Below, in pieces: positions 1-9,602 of a stretch of 40,893 nucleotides of DNA. The stretch lies in the NCBI GenBank assembly GCA_011109175.1, contig RDEW01000028.1, positions 713,831 to 754,723 on the forward strand, in the 5' to 3' direction. Every line of letters starts with the position of its first letter. The first letter of the stretch is position 1. The position numbers and the translations under genes were made by a program. Origin of the DNA: Dicyema japonicum (taxonomy: Eukaryota; Dicyemida; Rhombozoa; Dicyemidae). The notes beneath the pieces were generated by a model that made no database searches, was not told where the DNA came from, and saw nothing but the letters and a program-made list of their open reading frames with translations.

Positions 1-1130
1 CTTTAATTTCCTTTTGGACACGAAGGGTTGTTTGCCTGGTTTGACTTTACTGGTAATGAACTACTGGGACTCTACTTTAAGGAATGAAGCACAAGTTCTG
101 AGGGAAAAGTATCACGTTATGTTCTCCCAAATGGACGGGTTAATATGAGTGGACTGAGTACCTCTAATGTCGACTATTTTACTTCTGCCTTGGCGGATGT
201 ACTTTAACTCACTTGTTACTATAAATCACTAACTTTTATGAAGCTTTGTCAATAAAGGACCTACCATACTAAAATTTTAGGCTGAGGATCTGAGACCAGA
301 AACAAGCACAAGTGAAATAAATCATTCGATGGATTGATTCATTCCTACTTTATATTTTGGAAAGGGGCTCGATATTGAAATCAAACCACTAGGAATAATA
401 ATTATTTATTGATCCAAGACCAGGGTGAAATCGAACTAATTAATCCGTGACCTCAATTCACTTCGCAAGCGACCTTCATCTTTGTTCGGTAATCTCCCCA
501 CGAGCCACACAAGACCGCACTGGCGGGTAGTCGGTTTGGAGCCCTTTTATGGGCTGAGGAATTTCCTTCGGGATAAACACGACCTGGTTCCCGCAAATGT
601 CTTAATAAATCATTTCTTTGCGCAAACAAAGACCTGGATCCTGTGGAAACCAAGAGCGACACTTCTGATGGAAACTATTGGCAGTTAGTTTGCGACTAAA
701 GTCGGCGCCCGACCTGGACCTTAATCAATTTTATGTTTTCCGGAGTACCCTTAATAATAATTATTAGTAGGGCAACCGCAAGGTTGACATAAAAAATTGA
801 CCTTCCAAAAGTCAACAAAGTTTATCCAAAAAAGAGGAAAGTTGACAAAAATGTAGACCTAAAAAGAATTTTTTTAATAATTTTTAGGCAACAATTATTT
901 TAGAAACATTTCGGTCTTTCGCCAAAATTTTATGAAGAACTGAAAACGAACGCTCCACCGAATATGTAGTGGCCTGAAATTGGAGTAGTTGAAACTTCTC
1001 CAAAGGCAAAAAAATTCTAACAGTAGGTTTTGGAGGTAATTTTATTTCAGCAAATAGTTGCCTTCGACTACTATTTTTCAGAACAAGTCCTTTTATGGAG
1101 ACAAGGACTTGGTTATTTATTCAAATAATT
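1..1130. other. No recognisable gene
   Basis: AT-rich sequence, stops in every frame. Two short overlapping open stretches near 453-688 on opposite strands have no family resemblance and are treated as chance. The last few hundred bases may be decayed upstream parts of the hAT relic that begins near 1131, but I cannot align them. Confidence 0.5.
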
Positions 1131-1482
1131 AGTTTTAGATACGGAATCCATTTTGGTTAGTCATAGTAATGAGTTATTACCCGTCGAAAATATGGAACTT
1201 ATCGAACTATTTAATGATCGTACTTTAAAATTATCACATATGGAATTAAATATTGGCGAATTTGGATCAAAATTCTTTTCTAGGTTTCCAAAAATAACAG
1301 CTAAAGGTAAGAATACACAGCAATGAGGATTCATTCTACAATTTTCAACAACTTATTTGTGTGAGAAGGGGTTTTCTGCATTACAAAACATTAAAACCAA
1401 TAAGCGGAAAATCTACTGGATTTAGATTCAAAAATGCGACCGGCCTTGTCAAATATTAAGCCAGAACAATTATGTAAAACAG
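1131..1482 (+). pseudogene. hAT transposase C-terminal dimerisation domain, relic
   Basis: A broken piece of a hAT-superfamily transposase of the ZBED5-like kind. Read in shifting frames it gives IRNPF (from 1139), then ELFNDRTLKL, then QFSTTYLCEKGFSAL and ALSNIKPEQLC. These are the conserved blocks of the hAT C-terminal dimerisation region that in working enzymes holds the transposase multimer together. The N-terminal BED finger and the catalytic RNase H-like part are not visible. At least two frame changes and a TAG stop show the copy is dead. A 21-nt GT...AG stretch at 1307-1327 lies between the ITAK and QFSTTY blocks and removing it would restore the frame, so it may be an intron or simply an insertion. 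Confidence 0.7.
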
Positions 1483-1654
1483 GTAAGAATACACATTTTT
1501 GGTGTTTTTCCAACTGAAATCATATACTTTCCCACATCGGTTAATAACAAGTAAAAATTTGTCCTCTCAACATTTGCACATCGAATCGTATCATCCACAA
1601 TCTGACATACAATTGATGCATTTGCGAAAAATTTAATTTTATACAATCGATAAG

Positions 1655-2950
1655 ATAGCTGATTTACACAAATTTCTCATGGAGAATTTGAGCAGATTGA
1701 TAAGAATATTCGCCGAATTCTTATGGACAGACGTATACATTTCCAACACGCAAACAAAGAAAGATTGTATCTACCAAGAAATAAATTTGGAAGAGGCCTG
1801 GAGTCTGTCAGTAATAAAGCTGAGCGGATGCTCCTCCAATTTTATAATGACTTAGAACATAAGGCAAATTACTGCCTGAGAAGAGAAGGAATTCTACGGG
1901 TCATTAATTCAAAGAAAACCCACATGGCCACTATCGTAGAATTCATTTCCAGAAAGTACAACATTGAGATTGCAAAGGATTTGACAATGTCGACATTGAT
2001 GGAAATACAGCATGAATATCTACTGGGAAAAATTGAAGAGAAACCGCTGCACTCTATTCTATTTGAGTGTCTGAAAGATACCGAAGTGAATATTGCTGAA
2101 TCCTCGGTGGTTAGTTCATGGAAATCATTCTCCTGTAACCGAAGGAAGGCTGTGTCTGCTTCAGGATCGTAACATGTTTTTTGATAATGGAGAAGCCAAG
2201 TGCAAACATTGTAACTCAGGAAGAAAAGACCGTTGATCACCTTGCAACTAGATGTGGGAGAATGCTGAATAGCTCGTATCTCAGGCGGCATAACGAGGTG
2301 GTCAGATGTATTCACTTACACCTCTGCCGTCAATATGGAATAAGAAAAACTAAGAACTGAAGACCCACTCAGTCCAATCTGTTGTCTCAAATGAATTTGT
2401 GGAGATTCGTGTGGATACTACGATTAGTACGGATACAGCTGTGGCGAATAACAAACCTGATATATTTGTCCATGACAAAGTGAGGAATACAATCACTCTT
2501 GTCGAAGTTGGGGTTACTTCGCAAATTGCCTTAAGCAGGTCGAAGTTGAGAAGTTCCACAAATATGACTTATTGGCAAATGAACTTGAAGCAATTCATCA
2601 CGCAAAAGTGAAAGTAATCCCTGTTGTAATGACCTGGGATGGAATTGTCTCAAGATTTTTCAAGGGTCATCTTGATTTCCTCAAGCTGGAAGAAAGAGTG
2701 AGAGCATATATTCAGACAGTGGTTCTGAGGAAGACATTGGAAAGCATGCAAGCTGAAGAGAGGCATGGTATATCGATACCTAGTGAGGAGAAAGCTGAAA
2801 CGGAATGTCAACAAGGGCAGCCTCAGAATGTGGAGTGTGCTTCGACGAGAACACACCCATACGGTCACTGGATTATGGGCCCAAGAAAGAGAAGATTAAG
2901 CTAATTAATTAATTACTTTAACATGGATTTTTTATTCATAAAATCAAATA
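1655..2950 (+). mobile_element. R2/NeSL-like non-LTR retrotransposon, C-terminal half (zinc knuckle + REL endonuclease)
   Basis: The 3' part of an early-branching non-LTR retrotransposon. The post-RT region opens with KERLYLPRNKFGRGLESV (from about 1758), typical of R2-like elements. A C-x2-C-x8-H-x4-C zinc knuckle follows near 2196-2250 (CKHC...VDHLATRC), then a restriction-enzyme-like endonuclease core with KPDIFV and, about ten residues on, LVEVG (2452-2512), the PD-(D/E) signature used by R2-type elements to nick the target. A conserved tail with VIPVVMTWDGIV runs to the stop at 2904. Three open segments are needed (1723-2172, 2399-2540, 2540-2904), so at least two frameshifts interrupt it and it is not functional. 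The RT core and N-terminus are absent. The remaining bases before RPS27 look like 3' UTR. Confidence 0.75.
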
Positions 2951-3126
2951 TGTTTCTACAGATAATTATTAGTAGGTGTCTACAGCTAAAATATATTATG
3001 TTGAAAATCAGAAATTGTTATATTGGTTTTTATATTCTTAAAAATAAGTTATAATGATTACGAAATTTAAATATATACAAATAATAAAGGAACCACGTTG
3101 TATTAAGTTCTGTTGTGGGTATATTA

Positions 3127-3381
3127 ATGACATTCGCCAAAGATTTATTATACCCTGACCCTAAGGATGAACAACGAAAGCACAAATTAAAACGCCTGGT
3201 CCCATCTCCAAATTCCTACTTCATGGACGTTCGTTGTGGGGGATGCAATGCGATGACGACAATCTTCAGTCACTCTCAGACGGTGATCAGTTGTGTTGGG
3301 TGTAATGTCCCTCTCTGCTTCCCCAAGGGAGGAAAATGCAAACTTAGGGAAGGCTGCCAATTCCGTCGTAAAATAGAATAA
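3127..3381 (+). CDS. RPS27: 40S ribosomal protein S27 (eS27)
   Basis: Zinc-binding protein of the small ribosomal subunit. The ATG at 3127 gives 84 residues, the length of human RPS27, and needs no intron. AKDLLYP, KKRLV-type [16 protein letters not shown] and the C-terminal EGCQFRRK match the family almost throughout. The C4 zinc finger is intact: Cys37, Cys40, Cys56 and Cys59, with [13 protein letters not shown] between and around them. An in-frame ATG at 3115 would add four residues but the family start fits 3127. ATTAAA (3521) and AATAAA (3532) lie about 150 bases after the stop and are good polyadenylation signals. It sits alone between an R2-like relic and a LINE fragment and shows no damage, so it is probably the expressed copy. 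Confidence 0.95.
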   Translation: MTFAKDLLYPDPKDEQRKHKLKRLVPSPNSYFMDVRCGGCNAMTTIFSHSQTVISCVGCNVPLCFPKGGKCKLREGCQFRRKIE

Positions 3382-3520
3382 TTCTCTATTTCTTTCTTTT
3401 GCCATGTTCGTTCTTATTCAGTCATTTATTCTATTTTGTGTGCTTTAGTAGTCGGTTGTCCCACTCTTCCCTTTGGGCTGTGTACTTTTGGCTTTCTCTG
3501 TACTCTTAGCTTACTTATCT

Positions 3521-3537
3521 ATTAAAGATACAATAAA
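3521..3537 (+). promoter_or_regulatory. Polyadenylation signals of RPS27
   Basis: ATTAAA at 3521-3526 and AATAAA at 3532-3537 lie 140-156 bases downstream of the RPS27 stop codon. Position and sequence fit a metazoan cleavage/polyadenylation signal; usage is inferred. Confidence 0.5.
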
Positions 3538-3540
3538 AAT

Positions 3541-3990
3541 TCATTACTGATTGGATACAGGATAATAATGTTTTTTTAATTCTATGTATTTGTACTGATG
3601 AATATACTTTACAACTTTATGCTGGTTAAAATTATACCACACTGAGTGCCCAATTGGTCAACAGTTATTTTGGTTTTCTTTCAATGATTACTACATAATG
3701 ACCCATTGATGAGAAAAACGAATTTCTATCAGACAGTATAAATGCTTCGCGTCTTAGGCATTATTTTTTTAGCCACTCTAAAGAAGATAAATCGACATTC
3801 CGTTCATCCCATATGTTTAAAGAGTTCATAATTAATGACTCATAAATTATGAGTAAACAAAGGCCGGTCATTCGTGTGGGATGCTACTTGCAGGGACACA
3901 TTCTCGCAGGAAATCTCACCATGGCCACGGGAATTCTCATGGCTCTGGCAGAGAATTCTGATTGCAGGGACAGTCGAGTAATTTTTTTCC
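3541..3990. other. No recognisable gene
   Basis: AT-rich spacer between RPS27 and the 3' end of LINE A copy 1. Contains a short imperfect duplication with CATGG...GGAATTCTCATGG-like segments around 3920-3960. No open frame of note. Confidence 0.4.
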
Positions 3991-3999
3991 TTATTATTA

Positions 4000-5460
4000 T
4001 TCTCCACAAACGGAAAATCATAAGCTAGTTAAGTTTTCTTTGTGCCACGTTTAGTATGCTTTCACACATGCATTTCCATGCTTCCCTTTTATTTGCTATT
4101 ATTCGTAGTGCATCGAGATCCTCTCCACTTTGCAATTTTTTGTTTATTCCTGCTAAGTCTTCGTTTTGTGCAGTAGGTAGAGTGGCTCTGGGCCTTCCAC
4201 GAAATGCCGCTTCGGATCGGACAAATAATTTTCCATCGCGATATTCGGCGGAGTGAAACTGCCCAGTCTTTATATGTATCTTTCTATGGATGACATCTTC
4301 AGAGTCACTTAGCAGTGATCCGACTTTTTTATGCTTTCTCCAGGGTTCATCATAGGTGTGTTTAGCTCGAACAATTTTTCGTGTATTCCGTTTTATTGTT
4401 ATTGACTGTTAGGAACCATTTGGAAAATATGTTTGGTAGTGTTTCAATGGTATGCTAAGGGTTTCAGCATCGTCAGAGACAAAGTCAACAGCATCGGCAT
4501 ATATTATCTCACTGTATTTGCTATTGTTCACAAGAGGTCTGAAATCTCTCAGTGCTGCCTCTAGGTAAATAATAAACAAAACTGGAGACAGCGAGTCACC
4601 TTGTGGTATGCCCGTGATGTGTAGAAATAGTTTGACACAGTTTTGCCAAGTTTGGTTGCTAATTGAGTGTTCTTGAAGAAGCTTTATGATGATACTGATA
4701 TCGTCCTGATTTAAAAATGTTGTGAGTATTTCCACAAGTTTGATTCTGTGAACTGAATCGAATGCTCTGGACATATCAATTCCGAGTATCTCAGTGCACC
4801 GATTGTATTTTTGACATAAGGCAGCGGTCCATCTGTGTGTCCAGATAACATCAGCAGTGGGCCTGCCAGTTCCAAACCCACTTTGCCCCGGTGAGGTCTA
4901 ATGGGCTGTTCTGCTTAAATGCTTTATTCAGGATGTCTGCAATGGTTTCAGCAAGCTTCAGTACGTGGGTAAGGTTTGTATTCTGATTCATCCTCACAGT
5001 TAAGCATTTTGTAGTAAAACTCAGATATACCCTCTACTTTGCTTTTGTTGTTAACGACGGCAGCTTCCGTGGTGTCCCAGACTGTGATCGTGTTTTGCTT
5101 TTTTTGTTTAACAGTCTCATAGCCAGAACATTTTTGTCCCATCATTTTGCTTTACTATATTTTAAAGTTGCTCTTCGGTTTCTTTGTAAATTAGCGATTT
5201 TTGTATCTTCTTTATATTTAGTAATATCTGGTTGCGTAATTTTCGATGTTCCCAAATGTTTTCAGGGTTGTTGGAGTTTTGTATTCTTAGTCTCAGGTCT
5301 TTCTGCTTTTCTGAGAGTGAACATATCTTGTTATTGTGAAATTTGTGTTGTTGTTGAGTAGATCTAACAACATTTAGAGCTGTTCACTTCATTGAGCGGG
5401 TCACTGCTTCCCATATCGTATTTGCAGGCTTCGTCGGAAAATGTACAATGGAATCGTCAT
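4000..5460 (-). mobile_element. LINE family A copy 1 (APE-type non-LTR), 5'-truncated
   Basis: A fragment of an APE-type non-LTR retrotransposon ORF. Reading from 5460 down: a basic linker (QKDLRLRIQ; YETVKQKKQNTI; EFYYKMLNCEDES), then RT motifs SRAFDSVHR, GIPQGDSLSPVLFIIYLEAALR and a catalytic box in which YADD is replaced by YADA (about 4490), then the C-terminal tail GRPRATLPTAQNEDL...LQSGEDLDALR (about 4060-4220). The last Asp of the RT active site is therefore lost. Frame breaks and stops separate the pieces, and the endonuclease is missing. The 3' end carries an AATAATAAT-type tail (about 3993). Same family as 16043-17506, 26225-28144 and 36480-38580. Confidence 0.8.
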
Positions 5461-5827
5461 TTGGTATGTTTTGAGTGTCATTTTCTTTCTACATAAATTG
5501 ATCTTTTCTCTTTTTGTAATTTTTTATTTCTAATCGAAAAAAGGTAAATAAAACATGTTGAAATAAATTTTTTAGTATAATTTTGAGTAATTATTATTTT
5601 TCTTTAAATGTTTTTACACCTTTTCTGTAATAAACTATTTTTCCAAGTGAAGCACCTCAACTTTAAGGTATAAAAAGTTCCACAATTATAAAAGCATTTC
5701 AGTTATGATAAATTTTAATGTATTCATGTATTATTCATCATCCCATTGATAGTCAATATAATTATCATATTGTAACTAATCTGTCAAATTATCAAATTTT
5801 CAATTCATTAATCCAAATTAGTATTAA
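5461..5827. other. AT-rich spacer, no gene
   Basis: No coding signal. A TATAAAAAG-like box at about 5669 lies some 160 bases upstream of the small open frame at 5828 and could be a TATA element, which is speculative. Confidence 0.35.
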
Positions 5828-5986
5828 ATGACGTCACAAGAGATCAAATTGTTGTCAAGAGATGACGTCCGTCGATTGATCATATCCGAGATCCGCCGTC
5901 GACGTGCACTTTTAGCCCAAATTGAAACTCGAATGAGGGAGGACAGTCAAAGAGCTCTCGCCCTACTCCTCAAAATACAAATTTAA
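5828..5986 (+). CDS. Small uncharacterised ORF (52 aa)
   Basis: ATG at 5828, stop at 5984-5986. The peptide is almost wholly a charged amphipathic helix (SRDDVRRLIISEIRRRRAL, then AQIETRMREDSQRALALLLK), with no transmembrane segment or Cys. Base composition is clearly less AT-rich than the flanks, which supports coding. Codons stay in register with no stop and the ORF ends 30 bases before the stop codon of the convergent RasGEF gene. I do not recognise a family. It may be the last exon of a gene whose upstream exons I cannot see, or a small coiled-coil subunit. Confidence 0.4.
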   Translation: MTSQEIKLLSRDDVRRLIISEIRRRRALLAQIETRMREDSQRALALLLKIQI

Positions 5987-6015
5987 TGAATATTGATTGA
6001 TATATTCACACTCAA

Positions 6016-8410
6016 TTAGTAATATTTGGTCAAATGTCTAATTCTTTCCACAACTCTCTCCACCAGAGCACAGTCTCGAGTGACAGTAGTTCTGTTATGC
6101 CGATTGAGCATGTCCAGTAGACCAGTCGATCACACAACCCCCGAATATGACATGGGTCATACCGGAAGTAGTCGAGATCACGTATTCCAGTCTTCTCAGT
6201 GGTCCCAAAAATATATTTTCCGAATACTCCCACCGAACAAGTAAAGAAGAAGTGTTTGGCATATTTGGGGAGTATTTCATGACTGTTTCCCAGTTGTTCC
6301 TAAAACATGAAGTGAGTCGACTACAATCGTTTGTTCGAGTTTTTTGAGGAGTTTCATACTTTTGGAAGGAATGTGGTCCCAGGCCTAAAGAATGAGGACA
6401 AATGTGTCTACTTTGAGTTGTCTTACCCGAGGACACTGCAGACCAGCCAGAAGTACGTCGAGGGACGCGTAGTCATGTTTTTGTGCAGCCAATTTGACTA
6501 CTTGGATTATTGTTCTTATGACTTGTGTCTATCACGTGAGCAGTGTACAGTCCACCCAGTCACCCCCACCCAACACCTCTGCTGATATCCAATTCGAACA
6601 TTTGTCCTCCACTGCTCTCACAGTTCTCGTCTGTGCCTGCCAGTCGTCCACCAATTGGTCTCCATCACTCTACTCATCCCAAACACCCACAACCTGAGGA
6701 AATTGTTCTTTTTTAAGTTGTTTGCGAATGTTATCGACTGAATGGTCGAGTAGACATTCTGCAGGATGAAGTGCAGGGCCTCCAAGATCTCCCACGGCCT
6801 GAGACTGGGGAACAAGTTGTGGTCGTCCTTTCTATCGGAGGGTGTCAGAAGAATGTAATTCACAAATTGGGAGGAATTAGCGTTTTGCAGAGAAGCCAAG
6901 TTCCACGATTTTTTTATTTGTTGTAAAGTCGACTAAATGTCAAGATTGGAAGTAAACAGAAGGTCTATCGAGTAATTGTTCGATTTGAAGAGTCATGTTT
7001 GTGTCCTTAAAGTCGATTTGGTAGAATTCAAAAACCCAAATACTGACGAGTTGAATGTAATAGAGTTGGTTGTGTCTGCGATGAAAGGAATGAATACTTG
7101 TATAACAAGTCAATGTGACTGATCAGTATCCCCAGGAATTCTTGAGGACTGACAAACAGTCGGTAAATGTACAGGACGTACAGATTATTGGCATCAATAT
7201 GTTTTCTCTATTATTAGTACTCCACACTACTTGTTTAAGACATTTTTCAAATAATTGACAAAATCGGTTTTATCGGCCAGTTTGTGTTCGAATATTGTCC
7301 TGACTGGGAATTGAAGGGACTGACATTTGTTCTCCACCACAAACGAGCAAATCTACATGAGTCCACTCCCTCTCACTTGGAGGGACAGCGCTGAGTAGTA
7401 ATTCGACTGGTCGATGGTAGTCTGAGCTCTCATTTCTACAATGGCCATATTCTACTCACTCAGTTTGGATGTGAGACGTCCGAACATGTCGTGTTTGGAT
7501 TTGTCCCCGACCTGTGGATCCTTTTTCACGAACTCTGCGAACTTTGTCTACTCAATGAATTAGTCACGTGACCGAATCCACGAGGAGAGGACAGTCCACG
7601 TTGAGTATTTCCGCAAACAGATAAAACACAGCAGACAATTAAAGTTACTCTTTATGATTTGTGCGCAACCATGTTTATAGAACTGTCACTTAGAACTGTT
7701 CATATACTTGTAGGAGTTGTCTAATCGACATTACTTTCTCTCTTTCGACAGGGACGTCTTCCCCTTCCCCCACAAATGAGTCCCCACTCTCTGAATGGTA
7801 GACTGAGGTCTCCTCGAAATGGATTTTGACTTTCGTGTTCTTCCGACTGGAGACTCGATTGTTGGTTGGTTGTATTCTATGGCTTGACTTGTCCGTATAT
7901 TCGACACATTTGTGATTTGGCACATTTTGCGTGTTCCTTGCACATTTTTAAAATCTGGTGATATGTAATGGATGTTTTCGGACGTGGGGGAGGTCATTGC
8001 ATTGATAGCTCTCCCAGACTAGGGCACACGACTCCACTCAGTCATTGTTGTGTTCGAACACATACATCAGAGTCATCCGAGAGAATATATCTGTTCCTAC
8101 CAATGCACAATCAAATTTACTGCTTGATTCAACTCAGATTGACCACTTTTGAATAATGGGTCGACTAACAAGTTTTATTTATGGAGTACCTTCCACGTTG
8201 TTGTGGAATCGAACATTTCCGTAGTAATCAAATAGTACACTGCTTGGACACACGTAAAAGGATGTCCGGTTTTATAGTGTTCAAAGTCTCAAGACATTGT
8301 GCGCACAACCAACACAGTGACCACACGTCGATTGGAATTTCTTGGTCGGGGTAGTGGAATATTATGTCCCCCAGTGATATCAAGTCTTCTTTCTCCAGGA
8401 TTTGCTGCAT
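6016..8410 (-). CDS. KIND-REM-CDC25 Ras guanine-nucleotide exchange factor (KNDC1/v-KIND-like)
   Basis: Predicted activator of Ras-family GTPases. From 8410 down: a KIND domain (SLGDIIFHYPDQEIPIDVWS, CAQCLETL, then FDYYGNVRFHNN, then IYSLG); a basic/acidic linker; a RasGEF_N (REM) domain (VRTIFEHKLADKTDFVNYL, YVLYIYRLFVSPQEFLGIL, FKDTNMTLQIEQLL); and a CDC25 domain (WEILEALHFILQNVY, CSNWISAEVL, KLAAQKHDYASLDVLLAGL, AWDHIPSKSMKLLKKLE), ending VVERIRHLTKYY with stop at 6016-6018. KIND followed by REM and CDC25 is the order of the neuronal RasGEF KNDC1. GT...AG micro-introns that restore the frame: 6385-6426, 6515-6535, 7206-7230, 7353-7376, 7436-7459, 7683-7707, 8097-8120, 8165-8189, and probably 7548-7572. 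Two places need a single-base change (near 8245 and 8085), and the borders near 7040, 7650 and 8020 are unresolved, so it is either a recent pseudogene or carries sequence errors. The start at 8410 is the first ATG of the KIND exon. Confidence 0.7.
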
Positions 8411-8519
8411 CTCTTCGTTGTCGTCTGCTTCTATGGAAACAAGTCACAAATATTAAATACGGTATTGAAACCAATTTGTTAAAAATCTTGGTTTATTTAA
8501 GAGTTAACATTTTTTAAAT

Positions 8520-9590
8520 ATATCTTGTCCTGTCTAATGAGATTTTCACGTTTGTAATGAATACACGGCAAATGGAAGAAGTGAAAATTCACAATCTGAT
8601 TCCTTCAAGTCAATTCTGTTCATTTACTTTTTTTACGTGATCGATTTATTCCTGACCTAATAGTCTTGGTTTTAGGTTTTTACATCTTTTCTAAGCCCTA
8701 ATATCGCGTTTTATCGATCAGTGGGATAGATTCTCAATGTGGAGTTTTTTCTCCTGTTTTATTCTTTCTATTTTTCAAAAAGTTAATATTTTCAAAATAG
8801 TTGATTTTGTTGCATTTAAGTCGTGGTTACAAAATTTATCAGATTTTTAGAATTTTTTATTTGTTTTTATTTTCACATATTTCTCAAAAGTTTACCAAAA
8901 TGTCAGGTCTGGTGAATCAGCATTTACTTAATGATTCACAACTATTGTTATTTAGTTTGAATGAAAAATTATTTATTTTATGAGTATTCTAAGACATCAG
9001 GATTAGATGAACTATTATTAACCCTAAGAACACCAGGTAAGAATGTTAAGCTAACTGGGTTAAGTGATCCCGGCCTCCAATTCTTCGAATTCTCCCTGAA
9101 AGTTCTCTAGCGGCCCAACTGTTCTAATTATATGCCGACATCTCCGTCTACAGAGAAATTCAATTGGAGTGATTTTTTATGACAGATCTGAATTCCTTTG
9201 CCTGGTCCACCCTTTCTCTGAGTGGGTTTCCTGCTTTTTGCAGAAACGTGTGAAACCCAGCCCGTCGTTTAAATAGCTTTCTCAAAAACAAGGTCGGGAA
9301 AAAGCGTGTCGGATGCTTTATTCACAATTGTCTGCCTAAGAGAGTTAATCCGGTCAATCCATACTCTACAGTTGGAGAGATTACTTGGTTGTATATTTTC
9401 TTTATATAAGCTTTGGGTGGAAACGGGCTCTTTTTAAAAATCGCCTTCAGGATTGGTTAAATGCATCTTATCAGCTTGTTTTCCTGAAAAAAGAACGATT
9501 AATAACTTTAATAAATTCATATTTATCAAAAACAAAAATAGCCAACCTAAACACTCCATGATCGTCCGATCCTTGTAATATTACAATTAA
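8520..9590. other. Mostly unassigned; possible small exon pair 8901-9108
   Basis: AT-rich to about 8900. An ATG at 8901 begins MSGLVNQHLLNDSQLLLFSL, and 30-70 bases later another open piece reads TSGLDELLLTLRTPG and SDPGLQFFEFSLKVL before TAG at 9106. This looks coding but no intron joins the pieces cleanly and I recognise no family. From 9110 to 9480 the minus strand has short open runs (for example SNCRVWIDRINSLRQTIVNK) that resemble decayed mobile-element protein. No function assigned. Confidence 0.25.
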
Positions 9591-9602
9591 TGATTAGCTT
9601 TT

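Noticed and set aside
4056-4256. Plus-strand ORF near the LINE 3' end
   Set aside because: The minus strand reads the family A C-terminal tail GRPRATLPTAQ in this interval.
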